Part shown: positions 15,607 through 25,105 of the stretch, piece after piece
Layout of the letters: each line of letters opens with the position of its first letter
Position numbering within the stretch: position 1 is the stretch's first letter
DNA from: Glycomyces amatae
GTDB lineage: Bacteria; Actinomycetota; Actinomycetes; Mycobacteriales; Micromonosporaceae
Assembly: GCF_020991375.1 (NCBI RefSeq)
Contig: NZ_JAJLQZ010000003.1
Location: 1-64,000 of the forward strand
Direction of reading: 5' to 3'
Length of the DNA stretch: 64,000 bases
The notes under the pieces: model-generated
Seen by the model: the letters and a program-made list of their open reading frames with translations, nothing else
What the model was told of the DNA's origin: nothing
The model's database searches: none
Translations under genes and position numbers: made by a program

Positions 15607-16395
15607 TCACCGGCGGGTGCGGCGGGCGGTGTAGACGACCGTCGAGCGCGGGTCCTCGACCGTGCCGCCCGGCTCGTCGTCGACGAGCGCGCCGAGCCGC
15701 GAGAGGAACTCGGTCCGGGCGGGCGGGGCGAGTTCGGCGATGTTCGGGAACGTCGACCACAGGTCGCGGGCGGTCGCCGCGGTCAAGGTCTGGTGCCAGG
15801 CGACGACGTCGACGGCGACGCCCGCGAACCGGCCGCCGGCGGTCAGCACGCGGCTCCAGCGCTCGGTGTCGTGGGCGTGCGAACGGGAGTCCCGGTAGCC
15901 GGGTTCGGCGGGGAGCAGGTCGCGGTAGACGTCGTCGAGCCGGTCGCGGAACCGGGTGGGGCGGTCGGCGTCGCCGAACTCGGTCCACCAGGCGGCCAAC
16001 CACCCGCCCGGTTCGACCAGGGCGCCGAGCTTCGCGATCGCGGCGACCGGGTCGAGCCAGTGCAGCGAGGTCGCCGCCACCGCCAGGTCGAATCCGCCCG
16101 GCAGGTCGGCGGTCTCGAAATCGTCGATCGTCACCTGTAGACGGTCGCCGGGGAAGCGGGCGGTGAGGATCGCGGCGAGGTCCGCGCCGGGTTCGACCGC
16201 GACCACCTGCGCGCCCGCGGCCAGGAGGGGCCCGGTCGCCAGGCCGCTGCCCGCGCCGATCTCGAGCACCCGCGTGCCGGGCGCGAGCCCGCAGCGGTCG
16301 GCCAGGAGGTCGAACACCGCCCGCGGGTAGGGCGGGCGGCCGCGGTGGTAGGCGTCCGCCGCGGCGTTGAACGACATCCGCCGCTCGCCGGTCAT
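15607..16395 (-). CDS. Class I SAM-dependent methyltransferase
   Basis: A 262-residue protein. Motif I is VLEIGAGSGLATGPL near residue 43, followed by VVAVEPGADLA (motif post-I acidic position) and the motif IV region DLAVAATSLHWLD. The N-terminus FNAAADAYHRGRPPYP is typical of small-molecule methyltransferases of the UbiE/Tam-like type. The acceptor is unknown. The start is uncertain: ATG 16395 gives the longest product, whereas ATG 16377 (MSFNAAAD) fits the usual family start better; neither has a strong ribosome binding site. It ends one base from the end of the AAA ATPase gene. Confidence 0.8.
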   Translation of the reverse strand: MTGERRMSFNAAADAYHRGRPPYPRAVFDLLADRCGLAPGTRVLEIGAGSGLATGPLLAAGAQVVAVEPGADLAAILTARFPGDRLQVTIDDFETADLPGGFDLAVAATSLHWLDPVAAIAKLGALVEPGGWLAAWWTEFGDADRPTRFRDRLDDVYRDLLPAEPGYRDSRSHAHDTERWSRVLTAGGRFAGVAVDVVAWHQTLTAATARDLWSTFPNIAELAPPARTEFLSRLGALVDDEPGGTVEDPRSTVVYTARRTRR

Positions 16396-16429
16396 GTCAA
16401 GGGCCCCAACGGCTGCGGTCCGATCGCGC

Positions 16430-17107
16430 TCACCTGCCGTAGGGCGGCTGGGGCGGATGCGGCTGAGACGGGTAGGGCTGCTGCCCGTACGGCTGCTGCG
16501 CGTGCGGGACCATGACGACGAGCGCGGCCGCGGGCCTCGTCGGCGTCCAGGCCCGCACGCCGGGCGTCAGCATGAGGACGAAGATCAAGAGCGCCAGGGC
16601 AAGGCGGGCGGCGCCCCACCCGAAGATCGAGATCCGCAGGTCCGGTTCCCCCGGCAGCGGCGGGAACAGGGCCAGGGCCTGGTAGTTGAGCACCGTGTAG
16701 GTCACGAACACGGGGATCGCGACGCTCGTCCAGACGATGCCGAAGATCCGCGCGCCCGCCCTGCCCTTCGCCAGGCCGGGCGCGGTGGCCACCGCGCAGA
16801 CCAGGAAGACCGCGTAGGTGATCATGACGACCCCGACCTGCGGGAAGTCGCCGAGGAACAGCATCTCGACGTACCCGTACTCGTCGAAGAAGTGCCGCTG
16901 GTCCATCGAGGTGAGCACCAGGTCGACCGTGAAGTAGGCCATGAGCGCGGCGAGCGCCCACACGGCGAGCACCGCGAGCGTCGCCGGGCCGGGCCGCTCG
17001 GGCCCGCCGGCCGGAGGGAGGACGCCGGGGCCCTGGTGCGGCTGCGGGGGCGGTACGGGCTGGTACTGGAGGTGCGTCCGGTCGGGCGGAGGGGGCGGGT
17101 AGCTCAT
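16430..17107 (-). CDS. Four-helix membrane protein with proline-rich ends
   Basis: A 225-residue protein not assigned to a named family. The N-terminus (MSYPPPPPDRTHLQYQPVPP) and C-terminus (repeats of Q-Q-P-Y-G and Q-P-Y-P) are rich in Pro, Gln and Tyr and should be cytosolic. Between them are four hydrophobic segments at about 45-65, 85-108, 120-145 and 165-185. The last helix ends in LMLTPGVRAWTP, a mark also found in the protein at 25106-26476, so the two belong to one family. GAGGACC precedes ATG 17107. Function is unknown. Confidence 0.6.
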   Translation of the reverse strand: MSYPPPPPDRTHLQYQPVPPPQPHQGPGVLPPAGGPERPGPATLAVLAVWALAALMAYFTVDLVLTSMDQRHFFDEYGYVEMLFLGDFPQVGVVMITYAVFLVCAVATAPGLAKGRAGARIFGIVWTSVAIPVFVTYTVLNYQALALFPPLPGEPDLRISIFGWGAARLALALLIFVLMLTPGVRAWTPTRPAAALVVMVPHAQQPYGQQPYPSQPHPPQPPYGR

Positions 17108-17284
17108 CGGGGTCCTCGCAGTTCAGGAGTGCAGTAGCGGTCACCTTACCGGATGGGCACGGGGACCGAGACCGTCGCAGACCGGACGTTTCACGTCTCG
17201 GGCGCGGCGGGTCCGAACCGCCTCCCTCATGGCCCGCATCGTGTTGAGCCGGTTCGCGATAGGGTCTGGCGGGAGGTGGGCGGG

Positions 17285-17752
17285 GTGAGTGTGCGGTTGG
17301 CGGCGTACGCCGTGTGCGTCGAGGACGGACGGGTGCTGCTCGCCCGTTACGTCGCCCCCGGGGGCGGGACGCACTGGACGCTTCCGGGCGGCGGGGTCGA
17401 GCAGTCGGAGGACCCGTTCGACGCGGTCGTCCGCGAGCTCGCCGAGGAGACCGGCTGCGACGGGGTGGTCGAGCGGCTGCTCGGCGTCGACTCGAGGGTA
17501 ATCCCCGCGTCGATCGCGCGGGCGGGCGTCGAGCATCAGAACATCGGCGTCTTCTACCGGGTCCGCATCACCGGCGGCCGCCTCCGGCCCGAGCCGAACG
17601 GCGAGACCGACGAGTCGGTCTGGACGCCGATCCCCGAGGTCGCCGGCCTGCACCGGTCGGGCCTGGTGGACGTCGGCATCGCCTTGGCGCAGCGCCTTCC
17701 CGCGACCGGCCGCGTCGCCCCCGTCCCGGTCGGCGGCCTGATCCAGCACTGA
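17285..17752 (+). CDS. Nudix hydrolase
   Basis: A 155-residue protein with a complete Nudix box: GGVEQSE, seven residues, then RELAEETGC, which fits G-x5-E-x7-R-E-U-x-E-E-x-G-U. Nudix enzymes hydrolyse a nucleoside diphosphate linked to another group, using the box glutamates to bind magnesium. Substrate cannot be read from the sequence. GTG 17285 is chosen over the longer frame because GGAGG lies eight bases before it and the fold starts right there (VRLAAYAVCVEDGRVLLARY). A TAGGGT hexamer at 17260-17265 may be its -10. Confidence 0.85.
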   Translation: MSVRLAAYAVCVEDGRVLLARYVAPGGGTHWTLPGGGVEQSEDPFDAVVRELAEETGCDGVVERLLGVDSRVIPASIARAGVEHQNIGVFYRVRITGGRLRPEPNGETDESVWTPIPEVAGLHRSGLVDVGIALAQRLPATGRVAPVPVGGLIQH

Positions 17753-18000
17753 GCCGCGAGGCCGGCGGGGAGCCGGTGGTCCACCGCGCTCGGCGCACCG
17801 GCCGCGACCGTGAAGCGGCGCTTCGGATGCGAACTCCTCGCCTCCGGCCCCGGCCGCGCGGCCCGCTCCCGCCCGGCTCCGGCCGATCCGCCGCAGCGCC
17901 TCGCCTCCCTCGGGACCGGGGAGGCGCGAGCGGTCCCAGCAGGCGTCGATATCGTTGCGGCACCGCCGCCACCGGCCACCGCACGCTCCGAGGAGCAGAC

Positions 18001-18705
18001 ATGGACGCGCTCGACCTGCAGAACACGTACCTCGACCTGACCACGCCGCACGTCGCCGACGCCCTCATCCGCCTCGGCCTCCTGCTCCGCTGCGCGCCAC
18101 CGGACGTCCGCCCGCTCTGGGACGGCGTCCACTTCGCCGGGCGGGCCCGGCCCGCGCGCCACTACGGCAGCGTCGACGTCTTCCTCGAGGCCCTCGGGCA
18201 CGCCGGCCCCGGCGACGTCCTGGTCGTCGACAACGCCGGCCGCCGCGACGAGTCCTGCGTCGGCGACCTCATCGCCCTCGAAGCCCGCCACGCCGGGCTC
18301 TCCGGCGTCGTGATCTGGGGCCTCCACCGCGACACCCCGGAACTGCGCGCCATCCGCCTGCCCGTCCACAGCCAGGGCGCGCTCCCCGCCGGGCCCCAGC
18401 GCCTCGACCCCCAGGAGCCGGACGCGCTGGCCTGGGCCCGCGTCGGCGAGCACCGCGTCACCGGCGACGACTTCGTGCTGGCCGACGACGACGGCGTCCT
18501 GTTCCTGCCCCTGGACCGGGCCGCCGACATCGCCGCGGCCGCCGCCGCGATCCGCGACACCGAGCACCGCCAGGCCGGGCTCCTGCGCCTCGGCACCAGT
18601 CTGCGCGAACAGGTCCGATTCGCCGACTACCTCGCCGGGCGGGACCGCAATGGGACCACGTTCCGGCAGCACCTCCGGTCGCTGGGCGGCGCGATCGAGG
18701 AGTGA
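18001..18705 (+). CDS. RraA-like / demethylmenaquinone methyltransferase-family protein
   Basis: A 234-residue protein. The run GDVLVVDNAG, then VGDLIALEARHAGLSGVVIW and HRD, follows the RraA fold pattern with the conserved glycine-rich turn and the R-D pair that binds metal and an alpha-keto acid in aldolase members. Members include RNase E inhibitor RraA and 4-hydroxy-4-methyl-2-oxoglutarate aldolases; the motif G-x20-R-D needed for aldolase activity seems present. No neighbouring pathway gene supports one choice. The C-terminal 40 residues, with RFADYLAGRDRNGTTFRQHLR, extend the core. GAGGAG precedes ATG 18001 by five bases. Confidence 0.7.
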   Translation: MDALDLQNTYLDLTTPHVADALIRLGLLLRCAPPDVRPLWDGVHFAGRARPARHYGSVDVFLEALGHAGPGDVLVVDNAGRRDESCVGDLIALEARHAGLSGVVIWGLHRDTPELRAIRLPVHSQGALPAGPQRLDPQEPDALAWARVGEHRVTGDDFVLADDDGVLFLPLDRAADIAAAAAAIRDTEHRQAGLLRLGTSLREQVRFADYLAGRDRNGTTFRQHLRSLGGAIEE

Positions 18706-19041
18706 CGGCGCCGGCCCCGGACCGCCCGGCGCACCGTCGGCGACCGGGGTCTCGGCTCGGCGTCGCCCGACCGGGGAACCGGTGGCACCGCTCGGACGCC
18801 CGGTCCGGTTCCCGCCCGGTGCTTCCCGGATCGAGCTCGGCGGTTCTCGCGTGGACGCCTTCGGCGTCGGGACGCTCGATGAGGAACGTGCCGAGCGTCC
18901 GCAGCCGGGCCCCTTGCGCGGGCTGGACGCCGCCGGGCGTGCGCGGAGACGGCGGACATCGAGGAGCAACGACGGCAACGGTTCGAGGCGCCGCCGGGCG
19001 TGCGCGGAGACGGCCGCCGCGTGGCGCCCGTGCGCACGGGG
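18706..19041. other. Gene-free stretch with a 26-bp direct repeat
   Basis: No protein-like frame is seen between the RraA-like gene and the convergent kinase gene. The stretch contains two identical 26-bp copies at 18928-18953 and 18989-19014. No hairpin of terminator type is obvious. Confidence 0.45.
18928..19014 (+). repeat. 26-bp direct repeat, two copies 61 bp apart
   Basis: Positions 18928-18953 and 18989-19014 are identical and contain the core CGGGCGTGCGCGGAGACGGC. The bases outside the copies differ. It lies outside any gene and may be a duplication relic or protein-binding site. Confidence 0.6.
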
Positions 19042-19893
19042 TCAGCGGTGGGGGTCCCCGCCCTGGTCGAGCATCGCTCGGATCTGGTCGAGCCACTGCG
19101 CGGCCAGTCGGCGTCCGTTCGGGAGCTGGTCGTCCGGGTCCCAGCGCCATGACGTGGCTATCGCGAGCGTGAGGATTCGGCACTGGCGCAGCAGGTCCGG
19201 GTCGGCCCCGGGGTAGTGCCCGCCGACTTCCTCAGGCGCGTGGGCGATGTCGAACTCGACGGGCCCGCGGCAGCAGGTCTCCAGGTCGATGAACAGCGGC
19301 CCTCCCCCGGTCTCCAGGAGGTTGCCCGGATGCGGTTCGCCGTGCAGCAGCTGCATCTCGGCGCCGCTGTCGGCGATGGCGCGGCTCAGGTCCGCCAGCG
19401 TGCCGCCGAGCAGCCTGCGGTCGGCCTCGCCGAGATCGGGGGTGAGCGCGGGGGCGTCGACCAGCCGCCGCGCCTGGGCGACCCGGTCGGTGAAGTGCGG
19501 TGCGGGGACGTCGATCCGCCGCATCCCCTCGTGCAGCCGCGCGAGCGACCGCGCGTACTCCGCGGGCGCGATGTCCTGCGACGGCAGCGGCTCGCAGTAC
19601 TGCCACAGTGTGATCGCGAAGCCGTCGCGCACATGGACGCCGGGTTCGACCCGGGGCGCGAGTCCGGCGACCGGGGCGTCGGTCTCGGCGAGCCGGCGGG
19701 CGACCTCGACTTCGAACTCGGCGCCCGCGCGGTGCTCGACGTGCGCGACCCGGGCGAGCACGTCGCAGGGCAGCAGGCGCACCGCGATCCGGTTCGAGTC
19801 GTGCAGGACGGCGGCGTCGTCGGCGCTCAGGCCGAGCTCTGCGGCGGTGGAGACCGCCGCGGCCACCGCGCGCCGGAGGTCGGAGGGCTTCAT
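19042..19893 (-). CDS. Aminoglycoside phosphotransferase (APH)-fold kinase
   Basis: A 283-residue protein of the APH/choline kinase superfamily. It has the catalytic-loop pattern LLHGEPHPGNLL near residue 180 and the metal-binding FIDLETCCRGPVEFDIA after it. The usual catalytic aspartate of H-G-D is glutamate here, a change seen in many environmental relatives, so activity on aminoglycosides is unlikely; the true small-molecule substrate is unknown. The frame is open far upstream, but ATG 19893 with an AAGGGA site nine bases before it begins the recognisable fold (ELGLSADDAAVLHDSNRIAVRL). Confidence 0.75.
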   Translation of the reverse strand: MKPSDLRRAVAAAVSTAAELGLSADDAAVLHDSNRIAVRLLPCDVLARVAHVEHRAGAEFEVEVARRLAETDAPVAGLAPRVEPGVHVRDGFAITLWQYCEPLPSQDIAPAEYARSLARLHEGMRRIDVPAPHFTDRVAQARRLVDAPALTPDLGEADRRLLGGTLADLSRAIADSGAEMQLLHGEPHPGNLLETGGGPLFIDLETCCRGPVEFDIAHAPEEVGGHYPGADPDLLRQCRILTLAIATSWRWDPDDQLPNGRRLAAQWLDQIRAMLDQGGDPHR

Positions 19894-20304
19894 CGCGTCG
19901 TATCCCTTCTCAACGGCCGCAGTAGAACGAGGGCGGTGCGACCGGTCGTCGCCGCGTCCCGCCGGGTACACCCTACGGGTCGCCGCTCCGCCTGGCGACG
20001 GCATTTCCCGATGCGCGGGGCGGGCGCCGGAGCCGTTGGGGGAAGATGGGACCGGATTCGCTTCGGGCGCTCGGCGGGGCCTGGCCTCGGAGCCGGTCAG
20101 TGCGGCGCAGCGGCCGCCGACCGGGCCGGTCCGGCTCGACCGCAGCCACATCGCCGACCGCTCGCCCTCTGCGACCGCGGCCGGGCGCACGCTGCCGCCG
20201 CTTCCGGGCCCGTGCCGGCGTCTCGGCCGCACTGCGGGCCTTCTGCGACGCGACTGGGACGTCGGGGGGACGGGCACCCGACATCGGGCCGGAAGGCTCG
20301 GCGC
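19894..20304. other. Intergenic region between the kinase and acyltransferase genes
   Basis: This divergent gap of 411 bases holds no protein-like frame that I can support. GGAAGG at 20291-20296 is the ribosome binding site of the acyltransferase. No repeat, riboswitch or clear promoter pair was recognised. Confidence 0.4.
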
Positions 20305-21501
20305 ATGAGCGAACTCCGATCCGCCCCGCCCGTCGCACCGGCCCGGCCCCGGCACGTGGCCGCGCTCGACGTCGTGCGCGGCGCCGCGATCACCGGCGTA
20401 CTGCTGTTCCACACCGGGCACCTGCCCGGGGGCTTCCTCGGGGTGGACCTGTTCTTCGTCCTGTCCGGTCACCTCATCACCGATCTGCTGCTGCGCGAGG
20501 CCGCGGCGACCGGGCGGGTCTCCCTGGCCGCCTTCTGGGGCAGGCGGATACGGCGGCTGCTGCCCGCGCTGGCGGTCATGCTCGCCGTCGTCACGGCCGT
20601 CACGTGGGCGGTCGCGCCGCCCGGCCTGGTGCGGACGACCCTCGCGGACCTGCCGTGGGCGCAGCTGCAGCTGTTCAACTGGCATCTGATCGCCGAGTCG
20701 TCGGACTACTGGGACCGCTTCGGCCAGGACCGGGTGTTCGAGCACCTGTGGAGCATCGCCGTCGAGGAGCAGTTCTACCTCGTGTGGCCCGCTCTGGTGG
20801 CGGTCTTCGCCCTGGGCTGGCGGCGGGTGGACCGCCCGGTCGCCGCGGCCGCGGGCCTCGTCTCGGTCTTCTCGGTGCTGTTCATGGCCTTGGGGGCCGA
20901 CCCGAGCCGGGTCTACATGGGCACGGACACGCGGGCGTTCTCGCTGCTGCTGGGCGCCCTGGTCGCCGCTCCGGCGGTGCGCCGAGGACTGGTGCGGGCG
21001 TGCGGTCGCCGCCCGGGTGCGGCGGCCGCGCTGGCGGCCTCGGGGATCGGCGCGATGTGGCTGCTGGTGGACGGGACGGGCGGGCCGTGGCTGTTCGACG
21101 GCGGCCTGTTCGCGCACGCGCTGCTGTCGGCCGTCCTGATCGCGCTGCTGGCGTCCGCGCCGGACGCCGGGTGGCCCCGTGCCCTCGCGGCGCGGCCGCT
21201 GCGGTGGCTCGGGCTGGTCTCCTACAGCCTGTACCTGTGGCACTGGCCGGTGATCGTGCTGCTCTCGCCGGAGGCGACGGGATTCGGAAGGTGGTCGTGG
21301 ACGGCGCTCGTCTGCGCAGTGTCGATCGCCCTCGCGGCGGTGTCGAAGTACCTGGTGGAGGACCCGATCCGGTACCGCGCGGGCTGGGCGAGGGGGCGGC
21401 GCGGCGCCTTGGCGCTCACCGCGGCCATGGTCGCGCTCGCTCTCCTGTGGACACTGCTGCCGGAACCGGCGCCGCCCGTCGTGGACGTCGGCGGGCTCTA
21501 G
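20305..21501 (+). CDS. OafA/YrhL-type membrane acyltransferase
   Basis: A 398-residue integral membrane protein of the Acyltransferase_3 family, which transfers acyl groups to cell-surface sugars. Family marks: RHVAALDVVRGAAI at residues 16-29, GVDLFFVLSGHLIT around 50, the helix-flanking RRIRRLLPAL, and VEEQFYLVWP near 153 with the conserved glutamate-rich motif. About ten hydrophobic segments follow and the protein ends after the last helix, so the periplasmic SGNH domain found in longer members is missing. ATG 20305 has GGAAGG eight bases upstream. Its stop codon shares bases with the stop of the convergent GerMN lipoprotein gene (CTAG). Confidence 0.85.
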   Translation: MSELRSAPPVAPARPRHVAALDVVRGAAITGVLLFHTGHLPGGFLGVDLFFVLSGHLITDLLLREAAATGRVSLAAFWGRRIRRLLPALAVMLAVVTAVTWAVAPPGLVRTTLADLPWAQLQLFNWHLIAESSDYWDRFGQDRVFEHLWSIAVEEQFYLVWPALVAVFALGWRRVDRPVAAAAGLVSVFSVLFMALGADPSRVYMGTDTRAFSLLLGALVAAPAVRRGLVRACGRRPGAAAALAASGIGAMWLLVDGTGGPWLFDGGLFAHALLSAVLIALLASAPDAGWPRALAARPLRWLGLVSYSLYLWHWPVIVLLSPEATGFGRWSWTALVCAVSIALAAVSKYLVEDPIRYRAGWARGRRGALALTAAMVALALLWTLLPEPAPPVVDVGGL

Positions 21502-21965
21502 AGCAGCGGGCAGGTGCGGGGGTCGCGCGAACCGGGCTCCTCCAAGGTGAACCTGAGGCGCACCGTCGCCTCGGTCGAGCCGCCGTTCTGGACGTGCGCG
21601 GCCAGTGCCGTGCACACGATCTGGTCGATGCCCAGCGGCGTCACCTCCTCGGTCGACAGCGGCACCCGCAGTTCGACCTCCTGCCCGGTGACGGTCACCT
21701 CGACCTTCGCGAACGCGGTCGGCGCGATCTCGGTGTCCAGGTCCGCGTCGCCGGGGCCCGACAGCAGCAGCGACAGCGCCTCGGCGATCGTGCCGAGGCG
21801 CCCGGTGTCGCGCACCGTCGCGCGCAGCTCGCCGCCGTCGACGAAGTACAGCGTGGGGCCGGGGGCGACGCCGGTCGGGGCGGGCCCCCCGTCGGTCACG
21901 CCGGAGGGTTCGACGCCGCAGCCCGCCAGCAGCAGCACCGCGGCCGCGATCCAGATCCGCCTCAC
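21498..21965 (-). CDS. GerMN-domain lipoprotein of the two-component operon
   Basis: A 155-residue lipoprotein. The signal peptide ends in LLLAGC with the lipidated cysteine at residue 16. The body ([47 protein letters not shown]) has the alternating beta/alpha pattern of a GerMN domain, here a single copy. The gene overlaps the kinase gene by ATGA. LpqB of the MtrAB system has GerMN domains and modulates its kinase, so a similar extracytoplasmic role is plausible, but this protein is much smaller and lacks the propeller. Confidence 0.7.
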   Translation of the reverse strand: MRRIWIAAAVLLLAGCGVEPSGVTDGGPAPTGVAPGPTLYFVDGGELRATVRDTGRLGTIAEALSLLLSGPGDADLDTEIAPTAFAKVEVTVTGQEVELRVPLSTEEVTPLGIDQIVCTALAAHVQNGGSTEATVRLRFTLEEPGSRDPRTCPLL

Positions 21966-23362
21966 GGCGCCTCCTTCGGGAGGCGCAGCACGAAGCGCGC
22001 GCCGCCGTCGTCGCCGTTGCCCGCGGTGAGGCCGCCGCCGTGGAGGCGGGCGTTCTCCAGCGCGATCGCGAGGCCGAGTCCGCTGCCGGGCGTGCGGGCG
22101 CGGGCGTCGTCGGCCTTGTAGAAGCGGTCGAACACGTGCGGCAGCACGTGGTCGGGCAGGCCCGGTCCGGCGTCGGCGACCTCGATGCGGACCTCGGGCC
22201 CGGCCTCGCGGACGCGGACGCGCACCGGCGGGGCGCCGTGCCGCAGGGCGTTGCCGACGAGGTTGGCGACGATGACGTCGAGGCGGCGCCGCTCGGCCCG
22301 CAGCGCGATCCCGTCCGGGCCGGTCAGCTCGACGCGGTCGAGCCAGCCCCGGGCGCGCAGGGTGTCGCGCACGGCCTCGGCGGCGTCGATCTCCTCCAGC
22401 CGCGGCCGGACGGTGCCGGCGTCGAAGCGGGAGACCTCCATCAGGTCCTCCGCGAGCCGCACCATCCGGTGGATCTCGGTGACGGCCAGCCGCGCGGACT
22501 CCCTCGCGTCGGTCTCCTCCATGCGGTCGGCCGCGTCCGCGAGCACTTCGGCGACCGCCGTGAGCGTGGTCAGCGGGGTGCGCAGCTCGTGGGAGACGTC
22601 GGCGGCGAACCGCCTGGCGTCGGACTGCATCCGCCGCATCGCCGCCATCGAGGCCTGGAGGGACCCGGCCATCTCGTTGACCGTGGCGGTGAGCTGCGCG
22701 AGCTCGTCGGCGCCCTGCGGCGGGGTGCGGGCGTCGAGGTCGCCGTCGGCGAGGCGCTGGGCGGTGTCGCGGAGTTCGCGCACGGGGCGCAGGACGCCGC
22801 CCGCGGCCAGCAGCGCGATCACGCCCGCGACCGGGAGCGCCAGCGCGGCGGTGCCGATCGCCGTGGCCGCGAGGTCGTCGATCCGCGCCTCGACCTCGCC
22901 GAGGTCGCGCGCGGCGTACACCTCGATGCCCGAGGGAGTGCGCGAGCCGTCGGGCGCGGTGGTCATGACGGGGGCGCCGATGAGCAGGAGGGGCCGGCCG
23001 TCGGCGGTGATCCGCTGGGTCGCGATCCGGTCCCGTTCGCGGACGGCGCCGCGGAGTTCGGCGGTGGCCCGGTCGGCGCCGTCCGAGGACCGCAGGTCCT
23101 CGAAGGACACGGTCGTGTCGGGGCCGACCGCCGCGCGGAGCCGGTCGAGCACGGCCTGGTCGGGCGGGTAGGTGAGGGTGGGGGCGATGGCGGCGATCTG
23201 CTCGGCGAGGGTCCGGGTGAGCTGGCGCTGGTGCGACTCCACCAGCGCGTCGCTCGCGGACTCGGCGCCGGCCCAGGAGGCCGCGCCCGCGCCGATCATG
23301 GTGGCCAGCGCGAACGCCACGATCATGCGGGCGCGCAGTCCCCGCAGCGGGAACCGGGTCAT
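21962..23362 (-). CDS. Sensor histidine kinase
   Basis: A 466-residue membrane kinase. Helix 1 spans about 12-33, the extracytoplasmic sensor about 34-165, helix 2 about 168-189, then HAMP (190-240). The H-box [16 protein letters not shown] places the phosphorylated histidine at 258. ATP-binding boxes follow: N-box [11 protein letters not shown]1 DAGPGLP and G2 [18 protein letters not shown]. It starts at ATG 23362, overlapping the stop of the response regulator by four bases. The signal sensed is unknown. Confidence 0.9.
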   Translation of the reverse strand: MTRFPLRGLRARMIVAFALATMIGAGAASWAGAESASDALVESHQRQLTRTLAEQIAAIAPTLTYPPDQAVLDRLRAAVGPDTTVSFEDLRSSDGADRATAELRGAVRERDRIATQRITADGRPLLLIGAPVMTTAPDGSRTPSGIEVYAARDLGEVEARIDDLAATAIGTAALALPVAGVIALLAAGGVLRPVRELRDTAQRLADGDLDARTPPQGADELAQLTATVNEMAGSLQASMAAMRRMQSDARRFAADVSHELRTPLTTLTAVAEVLADAADRMEETDARESARLAVTEIHRMVRLAEDLMEVSRFDAGTVRPRLEEIDAAEAVRDTLRARGWLDRVELTGPDGIALRAERRRLDVIVANLVGNALRHGAPPVRVRVREAGPEVRIEVADAGPGLPDHVLPHVFDRFYKADDARARTPGSGLGLAIALENARLHGGGLTAGNGDDGGARFVLRLPKEAP

Positions 23363-24033
23363 ACCGGCCCGAAGCGGTAGCCGAAGCCGCGCACGGTCTG
23401 GACGTACACGGGGTCGGCGCCGTCGGTCTCGATCTTGGCGCGCAGCCGCTGGACGCAGTTGTCGACCAGGCGCGAGTCGCCGAGGTAGTCGTGCTCCCAG
23501 ACCGCTTCGAGGAGCTGGCGGCGGCTGAAGACGCGGCCGGGCGAACCGGAGAGGGTCAGCAGGAGCCGCAGCTCGGTCGCGGTGAGCGCGACCGGCGCGC
23601 CGTCGAGGGACACGGTCAGCGAGACGGTGTCGACGCGCAGGCCGCGGAACTCGCGCACGCCGTCGGGCCCGGTTCCGCCGCGGCGCAGGACGGCCCTGAT
23701 GCGGGCGTCGAGCACGGTGGGCTGCACCGGTTTGACGATGTAGTCGTCGGCGCCGGCCTCCAGGCCGCCGACGATGTCGAAGTCGTCGCCGCGGGCGGTC
23801 AGCATGATGATCGGCACCGTGCCGCGGGCCCGGATGCGGCGGCACACGGTGAATCCGTCGATGCCGGGGAGCATCAGGTCGAGCACCACCAGCTGGGGCG
23901 GTGCGGCGTCGAACGCCGCCACGCCGTCCTCGCCGGTCGCCGCCGCCTCGACCTCGTGGCCGTGGCGGCCGAGGGCGAGCTGGAGCCCGCGCCGGACGAG
24001 GGGGTCGTCTTCGATGAGCAGGATTGCGGCCAC
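23359..24033 (-). CDS. OmpR/PhoB-family response regulator
   Basis: A 224-residue regulator. The receiver domain has acidic residues in LIEDDP, the phosphoacceptor Asp52 in VVLDLMLPG, the conserved threonine in MLTARG and Lys101 in YIVKPV. The C-terminal winged helix carries [13 protein letters not shown] and [17 protein letters not shown], typical of the OmpR branch. GTG 24033 is chosen because the fold begins immediately ([11 protein letters not shown]). CATACT stands six bases before it and no ribosome binding site is evident, so it may be leaderless. It is the first gene of a three-gene overlapping operon with the kinase and GerMN lipoprotein. Confidence 0.9.
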   Translation of the reverse strand: MAAILLIEDDPLVRRGLQLALGRHGHEVEAAATGEDGVAAFDAAPPQLVVLDLMLPGIDGFTVCRRIRARGTVPIIMLTARGDDFDIVGGLEAGADDYIVKPVQPTVLDARIRAVLRRGGTGPDGVREFRGLRVDTVSLTVSLDGAPVALTATELRLLLTLSGSPGRVFSRRQLLEAVWEHDYLGDSRLVDNCVQRLRAKIETDGADPVYVQTVRGFGYRFGPV

Positions 24034-24145
24034 CGGGCCAGTATGCACATCGGGGCGCCGGTCCGGCGGGGTCGGCGCCGCTCTGCGACACGATCGCGAC
24101 ATCGCGGCGGCGGCCCCGGGACGCGGGCGCGTCAACGTGGGGTCC

Positions 24146-24916
24146 ATGACCAAGATGCGAACACTCACCACCGGCCTGTGCGGACTCCTGCTCGTCGCCG
24201 CGGCCGCCTGCGGCGGCCGCGCGGACGCCGAGCGCCCCGAGGAGGGGGCGACGGCCCTGCCGGAACCGGGCCCGGGGCTGTCCCGGGTGATCATGCTGGG
24301 GGACTCGATCGCCGTCGGCGAGGCGCTGCCCCTGGGCTTCGCGCTCGACGCGGCGGGCGTGGAGTTCCACTCGATGGCCGCCGAAGGCGGCGGCAACGTC
24401 GTCGGCCCGGGGGCCGAGGAGCGGTGGGCGACCCTGCCCGAGGAGCTCGGCTCCGCCAGGCCCGGCACCGTCGTCTACCAGATCACCACCTACGACTGGG
24501 GCACCGAGGAGGAGCAGCGGGAGGCCTACGGGCGCCTGGTGGACACGGTCGCGGGCCTGGGGGCGACGCTGGTGTTCGTCAGCGCCCCGCCGATCGTGCC
24601 GGACGAGTTCTACGAGCCGCACATGGCCGACCTGGAGCGCGCCCCCGAGGTCGCGGCCGAGGCGGCCAAGGCGTCGGACGGCGCGGCGGTCATGCTCGAC
24701 GCCGCCGAGGTGTGGGGCGAGGAGTACGCGCAGACCGTGGACGGCAGGCCCGACCGGAGTACCGACGGCGTCCACACCTGCCCGCAGGGGGCCGCGCGCT
24801 TCACGCAGTGGCTGCTCACCGGGTTCGCGGAGCTGTACCCGGACTTCACGCCGCCCGAACCGCAGGAGTGGGCGAACGTCGGCTGGTCCGGGGACGAGCA
24901 CTTCACGGGCTGCTGA
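24146..24916 (+). CDS. Secreted SGNH-type hydrolase, probable lipoprotein
   Basis: A 256-residue exported protein. The N-terminus has a hydrophobic segment ending in VAAAACGG, a loose lipobox with cysteine 22. The body starts with [14 protein letters not shown], the GDS block with nucleophile Ser54, and ends with [15 protein letters not shown], the D-x-x-H block with the other two catalytic residues. The asparagine block is less clear (VSAPPIVPD). This is the SGNH/GDSL fold, whose members remove acyl groups from lipids or cell-surface sugars. ATG 24146 is used; ATG 24155 is an alternative. It diverges from the two-component operon. Confidence 0.7.
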   Translation: MTKMRTLTTGLCGLLLVAAAACGGRADAERPEEGATALPEPGPGLSRVIMLGDSIAVGEALPLGFALDAAGVEFHSMAAEGGGNVVGPGAEERWATLPEELGSARPGTVVYQITTYDWGTEEEQREAYGRLVDTVAGLGATLVFVSAPPIVPDEFYEPHMADLERAPEVAAEAAKASDGAAVMLDAAEVWGEEYAQTVDGRPDRSTDGVHTCPQGAARFTQWLLTGFAELYPDFTPPEPQEWANVGWSGDEHFTGC

Positions 24917-25105
24917 GGGGCCCTCGCGGAGGGGCGGGCCGTCTCGGCCGCGCGGGGCCGGCACGGCGCGTCGACCTCGCGGCTGAGGTGACCGGATGCG
25001 GCCGTAGGATTCTCGGCGGGCCGCGCCCCCGGTGCGGGGACCGGATACCATGGGCCCGCGCACGACCCCGCCCCGGTCCTGAACGACAACCCTTGAGAGG
25101 GAACC

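Noticed and set aside
18928-19014. CRISPR-like array
   Set aside because: Only two repeat units, no third copy and no cas gene anywhere in the window.
19042-19893. Aminoglycoside resistance gene
   Set aside because: The fold fits, but the catalytic loop reads HGE instead of HGD and overall pattern is that of uncharacterised environmental kinases.
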